DNA of 54,204 nt from Chitinispirillum sp. (GTDB lineage: Bacteria; Fibrobacterota; Chitinivibrionia; Chitinivibrionales; Chitinispirillaceae). A program made the position numbers and the translations under genes. The notes below the pieces were generated by a model that was not told the DNA's origin, made no database searches, and saw only the letters and a list, made by a program, of their open reading frames with translations. The stretch lies in the NCBI GenBank assembly GCA_007115975.1, contig SKJJ01000131.1, positions 1-54,204 on the forward strand, given 5' to 3'. How positions within the stretch are numbered: the first letter of the stretch is position 1; every line of letters starts with the position of its first letter. This document shows, one piece after another, positions 35,164-43,373 of this stretch.

Positions 35164-36513
35164 ATGCATAAAGACCTGTGGAATTCAGTGCTGTCTCAAA
35201 TATCCCGTTCAATAGATGCCAATCGATTTGAAACCTGGTTCAGGCCTCTCACTCTGGTAGATAACGCAGATCCAACCGTTATGATCCTTAGTGCTCCAAA
35301 CAATTTTATTGCAGATTTTTTGGACCAGCATTACAAAAATACCATTCTCTCAACAGCTAAACAGTTTAAACACAATCTTAAAGAGGTTAGTTTTACAGTT
35401 TCAGAAAGGGATCTTTCAGATTCACCACCAGCGCACCCTGAAAAAAAACCTCAGCCACTACCACCGGTTAACCATGTCAACACCTCCCATCCCTCTGCTC
35501 AACTCAACAAACGTTTCACGTTAGATTCCTTTGTAATAGGACCAAATAATCAATTTGCAAGAAGTGCTGCATTAGCTGTTGCTGAAGCTCCGGGGAAGAC
35601 AAAATTTAATCCTCTTCTCATATATGGTGGGGTTGGTTTGGGAAAAACCCACCTTTTGCAATCTATCGGCAATTACGCCTTGTCTAATATTCCTGGTATT
35701 GTAGTAACCTATATCTCCTCAGAAGAGTTTTACCTTAATTTTATCGATGCTATCGCAAAGAACAACACGAAATCATTTACGTCTGTTTTTCGTTCAAGTG
35801 ATGTTCTTCTCATGGATGATATTCAGTTTTTTTCCGGCAAAGAGAGTACGCAAGAGGAGTTTTTTCATATTTTTAATACCCTTCATCAAAACGGTAAACA
35901 GATTGTCCTCACCTCTGATCTTCCCCCAAGCTCCTTAAGAGGATTGCAGGACAGACTTATATCCCGTTTCCAATGGGGCCTTTCTGTGGATATACAACCC
36001 CCGGATCTTGAAACAAGAGTTGCAATCCTCAAGAAACGGGCTGATGAGGGGAATCTTGATATATCTCTGGATATTCTCTACTATATAGCTGAAAATGTCT
36101 CATCAAATATTCGTGAACTTGAAGGGGTTGTTATACGCCTTTTAGCCTATGCAAGTATTACTCACAGTGACATCTCTTTTGATCTTGTTAAAACGGTTCT
36201 AAAGGATTCGGTAAAAAAAGAGACGAAAAGAGTCTCAATAAATGATATAATTGAAGCGGTAAGTGAATACTACAATATCCCTGTTAACAATATAAGAGAT
36301 AAAAACCGCCACAAAGAGGTTGCTTTTTCAAGACAGGTTGCAATGTATATATCAAAATCTATCACCAGCAACTCATTAAAGACGATTGGTCTCAATTTCG
36401 GAGGAAGAGATCACAGTACCGTTATTTATGCCGTGCAACAGATAGAGCAGTTAATCAAGAAAGATGACTCAGTTTCCAAGGACGTTAACTACATTATTAG
36501 CAGTTTAAAATGA
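35164..36513 (+). CDS. dnaA: Chromosomal replication initiator DnaA
   Basis: The 449-aa protein has the N-terminal domain I (MHKDLWNSVLSQISRSIDAN), a variable Pro-rich linker (about 80-120), the AAA+ core with YGGVGLGKTHLLQSIGNY (Walker A, about 155-172) and LLMDDIQFF (Walker B), and the C-terminal DNA-binding domain with the DnaA signature NFGGRDHSTVIYAVQQI (about 417-433). It binds the 9-mer boxes in the following spacer and melts the AT-rich DNA. It is the first plus-strand gene beside rpmH, the common origin arrangement. A plain ribosome-binding site is not visible before the ATG. Confidence 0.98.
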   Translation: MHKDLWNSVLSQISRSIDANRFETWFRPLTLVDNADPTVMILSAPNNFIADFLDQHYKNTILSTAKQFKHNLKEVSFTVSERDLSDSPPAHPEKKPQPLPPVNHVNTSHPSAQLNKRFTLDSFVIGPNNQFARSAALAVAEAPGKTKFNPLLIYGGVGLGKTHLLQSIGNYALSNIPGIVVTYISSEEFYLNFIDAIAKNNTKSFTSVFRSSDVLLMDDIQFFSGKESTQEEFFHIFNTLHQNGKQIVLTSDLPPSSLRGLQDRLISRFQWGLSVDIQPPDLETRVAILKKRADEGNLDISLDILYYIAENVSSNIRELEGVVIRLLAYASITHSDISFDLVKTVLKDSVKKETKRVSINDIIEAVSEYYNIPVNNIRDKNRHKEVAFSRQVAMYISKSITSNSLKTIGLNFGGRDHSTVIYAVQQIEQLIKKDDSVSKDVNYIISSLK

Positions 36514-36538
36514 TCAACATTTTATTCTGTTTATTAGT

Positions 36539-36547
36539 TGTGGATAA
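36539..36547 (-). promoter_or_regulatory. DnaA box 1 of the oriC candidate
   Basis: TGTGGATAA, reverse complement of TTATCCACA, 9 of 9. It is 26 bases after the dnaA stop codon. Confidence 0.85.
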
Positions 36548-36658
36548 TATGTGCTACTCAATGTATAAACAAGTTATAGATACATCACCTTGTAATTATA
36601 CCTTTTTTATCAACACCTTATTTTTATTAATATCAGTACTTTAAATGGTTATTAACAC

Positions 36659-36667
36659 TTATCCACA
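36659..36667 (+). promoter_or_regulatory. DnaA box 2 of the oriC candidate
   Basis: TTATCCACA, 9 of 9 match, adjacent to the AT-rich unwinding candidate that follows it. Confidence 0.85.
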
Positions 36668-36762
36668 CACCTTATTCTAATACTTATTATTTTAATAATA
36701 TTAATAATAGTAACTTAATAGATCTTTATATCATACACTTTCAACATTCATTTGGAGTCACT

Positions 36763-37908
36763 ATGTCAATAATTATTCAAAAAAAAGATCTCTTTGATCT
36801 TATGCAAAAAGCTATTCCCCTGATTTCAAACAAAAGTTCTCTGCAGATACTGTCCAATTTTAAAATGACCTATATCGATTCAAAACTTGAAATATCTGCA
36901 ACCGATCTTGATCACTCTATGAAAGTATTCACCCCTGTTGATGGTGAAGATCCTTTTGATATAACGGTAAATGCAAGAAAAATATTTGATATAGTAAGAG
37001 AACTGCCTGATGGTATAGTCAGTCTTGATCTGGATGAGACGGTACTGATCATAGAGAGTGAAAAGGGTTTTTCATGTAAAATTGCCGGAGCCGACTCCCA
37101 GGATTTTCCGGGTTTTCCGGAAAATACAACTGATAATAAATTTCAGTTAGCTGCATCCAGTATTTGTGAAATGGTACAAAAAAGCTCTTTTGCCGTTGCA
37201 AAAGATGAATCAAGAGCGTGCTTGTGCGGGGTTCTGTGGGAAATTGGCAAAGATAAAACCGGAATGGTTTCAACGGACGGACATCGTCTGGGCAGTTCTT
37301 TTTATAATGTTAATTTACCGGTGCAGGATACTATAGCAGGAATTGTCTCTCAAAAGAGCCTTAACGGCCTTGCAAGGATTATCGATGGGAAATCTCAGCA
37401 GGAGATGATTACTGTTATGGTTGGCGATAAATATGTTACTTTTGAAACTGCCTCCTTTATTATGTGTTCAAAACTTATTGATGGCCCCTACCCCGATTAT
37501 ACCAAGGTTATCCCTCAGAACAATCCTAAAGAGGCCTATATTGACAGAACTGCACTATTGAATGCGGTAAAAAGAGTGTCTGTTCTTTCAAACAACAAAA
37601 CGCATCTGGTTAAATTTGTATTCAAACCCGGTACACTGGAAATTGTGGTTCTTAACAGAGATATAGGTGGAGAAGCACGTGATTCAATAACTATAAATTA
37701 TGAGGGTGATGAGCATATTATTGGATTCAATGGTCAGTATCTCACTGAAATACTGGACATCATAGGCACAAATGAGGTAAAAATAGAGATGAACACTCAG
37801 ATAAGTGCATGTCTTCTCTACCCTGTGTTTGAAAAGCAGGAGGATAAAAAAAGTGAAGATCTGTTTTTGATTATGCCGCTGAGGATTATGGAGGAAGTAG
37901 CTGCTTAA
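36763..37908 (+). CDS. dnaN: DNA polymerase III beta subunit (sliding clamp)
   Basis: The 381-aa protein has three clamp domains of about 120 residues each: MSIIIQKKDLFDLMQKAIP at the start, ACLCGVLWEIGKDKTGMVSTDGHRLGSS in the middle (the family's T-DGHRL motif), and DLFLIMPLRI at the end (the usual yvlMPmRl). It encircles DNA and tethers polymerase III. The GGAG before the ATG and its position after the DnaA boxes are standard. It is not followed by recF or gyrB: the next item is a repeat copy and an unrelated gene. Confidence 0.97.
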   Translation: MSIIIQKKDLFDLMQKAIPLISNKSSLQILSNFKMTYIDSKLEISATDLDHSMKVFTPVDGEDPFDITVNARKIFDIVRELPDGIVSLDLDETVLIIESEKGFSCKIAGADSQDFPGFPENTTDNKFQLAASSICEMVQKSSFAVAKDESRACLCGVLWEIGKDKTGMVSTDGHRLGSSFYNVNLPVQDTIAGIVSQKSLNGLARIIDGKSQQEMITVMVGDKYVTFETASFIMCSKLIDGPYPDYTKVIPQNNPKEAYIDRTALLNAVKRVSVLSNNKTHLVKFVFKPGTLEIVVLNRDIGGEARDSITINYEGDEHIIGFNGQYLTEILDIIGTNEVKIEMNTQISACLLYPVFEKQEDKKSEDLFLIMPLRIMEEVAA

Positions 37909-37921
37909 AACTATCATTGCA

Positions 37922-38075
37922 GAGTTAAGGCCTGTTTCATGGTTCCGCTCACACTATGCTCTTAGTTGAAGTGTTCCTGTCTCCTTTTGAATGTAGTGCA
38001 GAGGAACGCTTTGACTCAGGCTAACCTTGTCTTGGGGTGAACGGAAGAGATCACGGTCTTAACTTCACACTTATG
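37922..38075 (-). repeat. Palindromic intergenic repeat, copy B (minus orientation)
   Basis: Core 37943-38045 runs from TTCCGCTCACACT to GGGGTGAACGGAA, with nested AGTGTTCCTGTCT / AGGAACGCTTTGA. On the minus strand it matches copies D and C in order (CCGTTCACC ... GTTCCTCTGCACTACATTC ... GGAACACTTCAACTA ... GTGAGCGG). Flanking GAGTTAAGGCCTG and CTTAACTTCACAC agree with the outer flanks of other copies. It lies after dnaN. Confidence 0.8.
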
Positions 38076-38139
38076 AGATTTAAGAGTGGTTGCTGTAATG
38101 ATAGCAGTAAAAGATCGTTTTAAATAAAAGAAAAAAAGA

Positions 38140-39297
38140 ATGATGAAAAAACTGTTATCATCCAAAAACAAGCATTCAACAGTGCTATTATTGCTGTTTT
38201 TGCTTAATATCACCACAAAATGCAAAACAGTTGAGGGAGATTACAGCTATTTTGGGCTCCCGTTTATTCATCGAACCAATCCTTCAAAAATAGCATACCA
38301 GAAAGGTATTCCCACAGGTATCAGGTATACGTATGAATCACCGCGAAACTGGGGATTAAAAACAGGTATAGCATATCCGGTAAATAACAGTGGTGTATCT
38401 TTTGTATATGGTTTTACAAAACAAACCAACGTACATTTACTATCTGCAGGCGTAAGTCAAAAAATAGATGATCGATTTTCTGTTGGGACCGGATTGAATA
38501 TGTCCCTTGATTTTGACGAAATATCACAGATGTCGGTGGATTTAGCTGCAGCACATGTTAAAAATGATTTTTCCATATCCATTGTTTTAAAAGAGATAAA
38601 ATTCACCGATACAAGTACGGTTACTATTCCATCACTTAATCTCATTGTCAGTGGTCCTATAAAGCAGTTCAGAAACAACATATCGTATGAATTATATGTA
38701 TCAGCGGGTTTCCCCAAAAACAAAATTGAAATACCATATCCCGGTGGAGCGTTCAATGTAAGGTATTCTTCATTGAGACACCCTTGGGTTGTTGTATCAT
38801 CCGGGTTTGATTTTTTTCAGACTGAATCTAGAGATTATCAAAGCAGTTTCAGTGTTTCTGCAGGAATGAATATCGGTCGGAACAGAGGCGTAGCAGGAAT
38901 GCATGCCGGTTATGTTCGATGCGTAGAAGATGGGAGGGATATTCTCAGTACCTCTCTATTTTTCAATCCATATGGGCAACAGGACATCACTCCACCAAAT
39001 GTAAAACTGTCTTATGAAAAACATCCGGAAATGGGATACTATTTTTCTTTGTATAGTAAAGATAACCAGAGAGGAAGCGGGATCAGGGACTGGGTACTGG
39101 TTATAGCAGATAACCCATCAATGAACGGCAAAATCGTAAAACTGTTTTCAGGCGGATCGATTCCTCCCTCCACTATTTACTGGGACAGAAGAGATAGCGA
39201 AGGAAATTTCAGACAGCAGAAAGTATACGCAAGGCTTGTTGCAGTGGACAGGGCTGATAATAAATCTGTTACTGAATGGGTGGAACTTGGTGAGTAG
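38140..39297 (+). CDS. Secreted protein with beta-barrel-like body and FlgD/Ig-like C-terminal domain
   Basis: The 385-aa protein starts with a signal peptide (MMKKLLSSKNKHSTVLLLLFLLN) followed by a Cys at about residue 28 (TTKC), which is not a convincing lipobox. Residues 30-285 show alternating strands (GIRYTYESPRNWGLKTGIAYP, FSVGTGLNMSLDF, SFSVSAGMNIGRN) as in PorV/OMP-like barrels. About residues 290-385 resemble an Ig-like FlgD/CHU-type domain, with PPSTIYWDRRDSEGN and VYARLVAVDRADNKS. It is bracketed by repeat copies B and E in the same orientation. Function is not known; an outer-membrane or surface location is inferred. Confidence 0.75.
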   Translation: MMKKLLSSKNKHSTVLLLLFLLNITTKCKTVEGDYSYFGLPFIHRTNPSKIAYQKGIPTGIRYTYESPRNWGLKTGIAYPVNNSGVSFVYGFTKQTNVHLLSAGVSQKIDDRFSVGTGLNMSLDFDEISQMSVDLAAAHVKNDFSISIVLKEIKFTDTSTVTIPSLNLIVSGPIKQFRNNISYELYVSAGFPKNKIEIPYPGGAFNVRYSSLRHPWVVVSSGFDFFQTESRDYQSSFSVSAGMNIGRNRGVAGMHAGYVRCVEDGRDILSTSLFFNPYGQQDITPPNVKLSYEKHPEMGYYFSLYSKDNQRGSGIRDWVLVIADNPSMNGKIVKLFSGGSIPPSTIYWDRRDSEGNFRQQKVYARLVAVDRADNKSVTEWVELGE

Positions 39298-39356
39298 AGA
39301 GTAGTGTGACGGATGGTGCAAGGGTACCTATAGTATTATTGACATGTACAAAATAC

Positions 39357-39420
39357 TTTGAATCCGGCGAACCTTCGGTCAGTGTGAACGGATCATATCA
39401 CTTAGGTGTTGATACTTAAC
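39357..39420 (-). repeat. Palindromic intergenic repeat, truncated copy E (minus orientation)
   Basis: GAATCCGGCGAACCTTCGGTC (shortened here as AATCCGGCGAACCTTCGG) followed by AGTGTGAACGGAT matches, on the minus strand, the first third of copy D (ATCCGCTCAC ... GGTCCGCCGGAATC). The outer flank GGTGTTGATACTTAAC also fits. The remainder of the palindrome is missing. Confidence 0.65.
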
Positions 39421-39457
39421 TTTATCCTGGCAAATAATAGAAAAACGCAGTTACTGT

Positions 39458-40303
39458 TCACACCTTAAGCACAATATGTGAATACAACGGGAAATGGTCA
39501 GATGGATATTTTCCATTCACATTTGTTCGTATGATCGAGCAATTCAAAACAGTACTCTCTTTTGGCGCTAAAATGTAGTCCAGTTTAGGCCCTATTCTGT
39601 TTCCAAAAAACATATGGAATGTCCCGCCAAGTGCTTTTGGGTGTAGTTTTCTGAAAGTATCTTCAAGCGGATAGTCATTTTGATGAAAATCTTTTAGACA
39701 GGCTTTACCTTTAAAGTACTGTATAATTTCACTCTTTTCCCCTGCATTGAAATCTCCCAATAAAATGACCGGGATATTATCTTTTTTGTGTCGTTTGAAC
39801 TTTTGAGCAAGCAGATCGGCACTTTTTCGTTTGGCTAGGGTGCTGCGATGATCAAGGTGAACATTGTAGATGAAAAAATGTAAGGAAGTAGTTTTGTCAA
39901 AAAAGTGGGACCAGGTACAGATCCTTGGCTGTTTGTTCCCCCAATGTTTGCTCCCTGGAACAGAGGGGGTTTGAGAAAACCAAAAGGTATCTGATTTAAG
40001 AATTTTGAAACGTTTTGGATTATAAAAAATGGCATTGTGCTCACCGGACTGTTTCCCGTCATCCCTCCCCTTTGCTATAACGCTGTAATTTTTAATCTCA
40101 GAGAAGATCTCCTCTATTTGAAAATGGAGAGCTTCCTGAAGGCAGAAAATATCGGTTTGATTTTTTTTAAGCAGATCAAAAACAAGTTCACGTCGGTGGG
40201 TCCAGCTGTTTTTTCCATCTTTTGCTGTACCATACCGAACATTGAAACTCATAAGTTTGAGATCAATTTCACTGAACGCAGAGGATTTAAGGGGAGAAAA
40301 CAT
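39458..40303 (-). CDS. Endonuclease/exonuclease/phosphatase (EEP) family hydrolase
   Basis: The 281-aa protein shows the EEP catalytic set: MSFNVRYG (Asn), CLQEA (Glu), YNVHLDHRS, LGDFNAGEKSE (Asp, Asn), KLDYILA (Asp), SDHFP (Asp-His). This metal-dependent fold includes DNase I-like nucleases, inositol and sphingomyelin phosphodiesterases. The protein lacks a clear signal peptide; the first 17 residues (MFSPLKSSAFSEIDLKL) are not hydrophobic enough, and the core begins at residue 18. The substrate is unknown. It is monocistronic by context: repeat E lies beyond its stop and a 395-base spacer beyond its start. Confidence 0.87.
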   Translation of the reverse strand: MFSPLKSSAFSEIDLKLMSFNVRYGTAKDGKNSWTHRRELVFDLLKKNQTDIFCLQEALHFQIEEIFSEIKNYSVIAKGRDDGKQSGEHNAIFYNPKRFKILKSDTFWFSQTPSVPGSKHWGNKQPRICTWSHFFDKTTSLHFFIYNVHLDHRSTLAKRKSADLLAQKFKRHKKDNIPVILLGDFNAGEKSEIIQYFKGKACLKDFHQNDYPLEDTFRKLHPKALGGTFHMFFGNRIGPKLDYILAPKESTVLNCSIIRTNVNGKYPSDHFPLYSHIVLKV

Positions 40304-40698
40304 CAGGTATTTACTTTTGTTATCTGGTTACCGGATTTTTTGAGTAGACAATTAGATTAAACAGGCAAAAAATTGTATACATAATCATTAAAAAGGGAAA
40401 AAAACAGATACATTGAAAAAAGAAGGTTTATTATGATATAAATAATAAAAACAATTAAAAACGTACTGTGTTCTATGGTCGGACACTAAATAAAATATGG
40501 TTCAAAAGAGCCATTTTTCCGATACCCATCTCAGCAATACATTATATTTGAAGGTCCTCGCAGACAGTGATTGGTATCATTTTTCATATAGTACCCTGTG
40601 AAAATGAGATCTTAATCGCAATGTTTACCTGATTTAGAAGTAATCCACAAATCAGATAATAACAGATCTATGGTATAGCTGGTTTTGAAAGGAATTGT
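40304..40698. other. 395-bp intergenic region upstream of the phosphorylase gene
   Basis: This divergent spacer is AT-rich. One hairpin, ATGGTTC-AAAA-GAGCCAT followed by TTTTT (40498-40520), could be an attenuator or terminator on the plus strand, but no gene precedes it there. I see no ORF with coding character. Confidence 0.45.
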
Positions 40699-43224
40699 AT
40701 GGAAAAGAGAGAAGAAAAACAGAGTGTGGTCAGAGAAGACAAGAAAAAACTTAATAACTGGAATATCAGTTTTAAAGGGATGAAAACAGAGGATATTCGG
40801 TGTGGGATTCTCAATAATATCGAATACAACATTGGTAAGGATAAAACATCACTCACAGCCTATGATGAATATATGGGGTTTTGTTACACCATACGTGAAA
40901 GAATTATTGAGAGGTGGATAAAAAGCACCCAGAGTTACCGCAAAGAAAATGCAAAGTATACATATTATCTGTCTATGGAATTTCTGATGGGAAGACTGCT
41001 TGGCGATAATATTATGAATCTTCAGCTTGAGAAACCATGTGACGAAGCGATGCGTCAGCTTGGTCTTGATATAGAAGAACTTTTTGATCAGGAGCATGAT
41101 GCGGGATTGGGGAATGGAGGTTTGGGTCGTCTGGCTGCCTGTTATCTGGACTCTATGGCAACGTTAAAACTTCCTGCAGTGGGCTACGGAATACGATATG
41201 ATTTTGGGATTTTTAATCAGAAAATTGTTGATGGTTCCCAGCACGAATCACCCGAACTGTGGCTTCAGCACAGAAATCCATGGGAAATAGAGAGGCCGGA
41301 ATACAAGGTTAAAATCAAGTATTATGGCAAGACAATGCATCTGCAGGAGGCAAACGGAGAGTTTAAAATTCGGTGGATCGACACTGAAGACGTTATCGCA
41401 TTTCCTTATGATATTCCGGTGCCCGGTTACGGCGTTAATAATGTTAATACTCTCAGATTATGGTCTGCACGTGCAGCGGAGGAGTTTAATTTTCAATATT
41501 TCAATGATGGTGATTATATAGGAGCGTGTGAAGAGAAACTGAAAAGTGAAAATATTTCAAAGGTTCTTTATCCAAACGATAATAATATTTCCGGAAGAGA
41601 GCTTCGCCTTAAACAGCAGTATTTTTTCAGCTCAGCGTCGTTGCAGGATATTATCCGCCGCTACCTTATCAACAATAAAGATTTTAAAAATTTTGCGGAA
41701 AAAGTTTCAATTCAGTTAAATGACACTCACCCGGCAATATCAATTGCCGAGCTTATGCGCCTCTTTATCGATGAGCATAATCTTAACTGGGATGAAGCCT
41801 GGGATATTGTAGTGAAAACATTTGCCTACACCAACCACACTCTCATGCCTGAGGCTCTTGAAAAGTGGTCAGTGGGATTGATGAAATATCTTCTTCCACG
41901 CCTGATGGAGATAATTTATGAGATAAATCACCGTTTCCTCCGCCAGGTTTCCTATAAATTTCCCGGTGATAACGATCGGCTTGCAAAAATGTCGATAATT
42001 GAGGAGGGTGAAGATCAGCAGGTGCGAATGGCTTATCTTGCAATTGTTGGGAGTCACTCTGTAAATGGTGTCTCTGCTCTTCACACCAAACTTCTTGAAA
42101 GCGGTTTGGTAAAAGATTTTTATGAGTTATGGCCGGTAAAATTCAACAATAAAACAAACGGCATAACTCAACGCAGGTGGTTATATAAAGCCAATCCCGA
42201 TTTACGAGAGCTTATAACTTCCAAAATCGGAAAAAACTGGGTGACAGATCTTTCAGAGCTCAAAAAACTCGCTTCTTATGCTGATGATGCCAATTTTCAG
42301 GCTCAGTGGGAAAAAGCTAAAAAGAGTTGTAAAGAGCGCTTTGTATCTAAGCTGCGTATTTGGGATGAGATAACAGTAGACCCCAATATGATGTTTGATG
42401 TTCAGGTGAAAAGAATGCATGAGTATAAAAGACAACTGCTCAATGTGCTCCATTGTATTCATCTTTACGAAAAAATAAAAGCGGGTGATAAAAAAGATTT
42501 TACTCCAAGAACAGTGATGTTTGCAGGTAAAGCAGCGCCCGGTTATCATATGGCTAAACTGATAATTAAATTTATCAATAACGTTGCGGCTGTTATAAAT
42601 AACGACCCTGATGCAAAGGGACTTCTTGAAGTACACTTTCTTCCAAACTATCGTGTATCTCTTGCCGAATATGTTATTCCTGCATCAGACCTCTCTGAAC
42701 AGATATCCACAGCCGGAACAGAAGCAAGTGGTACCGGTAATATGAAATTTGCTCTTAACGGTGCCCTCACTATTGGGACAATGGATGGGGCAAATGTAGA
42801 GATGGCTGAAGAGATCGGTGAAGAGAATATGTTTATCTTTGGTTTAAGAACCGATGATGTGGAGAGGGTACGCAGAGAAGGATATAATCCAAGAGATTAC
42901 TATAACAACAGTCCTGATCTCAAAAAAGTGATAGATCTGATAAAAAGTGGATTTTTCTCACCTGAAAAGCCGGAGCTTTTCGATCCTATCTACGATACAC
43001 TGATGAATCATGGGGATAACTATCTGGTTATGGCGGAGTTTGATGAGTATGTAAAGTGTCAGGAACAAGTTTCTAAACTCTATCTCAATGACCCCAGGAC
43101 ATGGACCAAAAAGTCTATTCTCAATGTTGCCAACATGGGTAAATTCTCTTCAGACAGATCAATTGCAGAGTACGCAGATGATATATGGGATGTAAAGCCG
43201 GTGGAGGTATTGCTTAAGAAGTGA
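40699..43224 (+). CDS. glgP: Glycogen/starch/maltodextrin phosphorylase
   Basis: At 841 aa it is full length. Conserved pieces include YTYYLSMEFLMGRLLGDN, EHDAGLGNGGLGRLAACYLDSMA, QLNDTHPAISIAELMR, RMHEYKRQLLN, and the PLP-binding EASGTGNMKFALNGALT with Lys683 as the likely Schiff-base lysine. It releases glucose 1-phosphate from the non-reducing ends of alpha-1,4-glucans. AAAGGA precedes the ATG and a strong terminator follows. N-terminal 30 residues are basic and absent from bacterial MalP-type proteins; an allosteric role like that of eukaryotic forms is not established by sequence. Confidence 0.97.
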   Translation: MEKREEKQSVVREDKKKLNNWNISFKGMKTEDIRCGILNNIEYNIGKDKTSLTAYDEYMGFCYTIRERIIERWIKSTQSYRKENAKYTYYLSMEFLMGRLLGDNIMNLQLEKPCDEAMRQLGLDIEELFDQEHDAGLGNGGLGRLAACYLDSMATLKLPAVGYGIRYDFGIFNQKIVDGSQHESPELWLQHRNPWEIERPEYKVKIKYYGKTMHLQEANGEFKIRWIDTEDVIAFPYDIPVPGYGVNNVNTLRLWSARAAEEFNFQYFNDGDYIGACEEKLKSENISKVLYPNDNNISGRELRLKQQYFFSSASLQDIIRRYLINNKDFKNFAEKVSIQLNDTHPAISIAELMRLFIDEHNLNWDEAWDIVVKTFAYTNHTLMPEALEKWSVGLMKYLLPRLMEIIYEINHRFLRQVSYKFPGDNDRLAKMSIIEEGEDQQVRMAYLAIVGSHSVNGVSALHTKLLESGLVKDFYELWPVKFNNKTNGITQRRWLYKANPDLRELITSKIGKNWVTDLSELKKLASYADDANFQAQWEKAKKSCKERFVSKLRIWDEITVDPNMMFDVQVKRMHEYKRQLLNVLHCIHLYEKIKAGDKKDFTPRTVMFAGKAAPGYHMAKLIIKFINNVAAVINNDPDAKGLLEVHFLPNYRVSLAEYVIPASDLSEQISTAGTEASGTGNMKFALNGALTIGTMDGANVEMAEEIGEENMFIFGLRTDDVERVRREGYNPRDYYNNSPDLKKVIDLIKSGFFSPEKPELFDPIYDTLMNHGDNYLVMAEFDEYVKCQEQVSKLYLNDPRTWTKKSILNVANMGKFSSDRSIAEYADDIWDVKPVEVLLKK

Positions 43225-43254
43225 TATGAGAATGTTAAAGTAGTTTTATAAGTT

Positions 43255-43284
43255 AAAGGGAGACCACAAAAAGGTCTCCTTTTT
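43255..43284 (+). terminator. Terminator between glgP and the convergent KamA-like gene
   Basis: GGAGACC (43259-43265), loop ACAAAAA, GGTCTCC (43273-43279), then TTTTT. On the other strand the same stem is followed by only a short T run (CCCTTT), so it works best for glgP but might serve both. Confidence 0.9.
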
Positions 43285-43373
43285 AATTTTGCTCTTTTGG
43301 GTAGAATTTATGAGCAGTCTGAATAGTTAATACTCAAAGCGCTATATGGAATGATATGTCCCCACAAACTCTC

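Larger units (their letters stand above)
36514..36762. other. Probable replication origin oriC in the dnaA-dnaN spacer
   Basis: This 249-base spacer has two perfect DnaA boxes in opposite orientation (36539-36547, TGTGGATAA; 36659-36667, TTATCCACA) and a one-mismatch box TTATCAACA at 36607-36615. A very AT-rich stretch (36670-36721, nearly all A/T with TTATTATTTTAATAATATTAATAATAG) is a candidate unwinding element directly beside the third box. The gene orientations diverge from this area (minus strand below about 35 kb; plus above), consistent with replication forks leaving from here. Confidence 0.8.
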
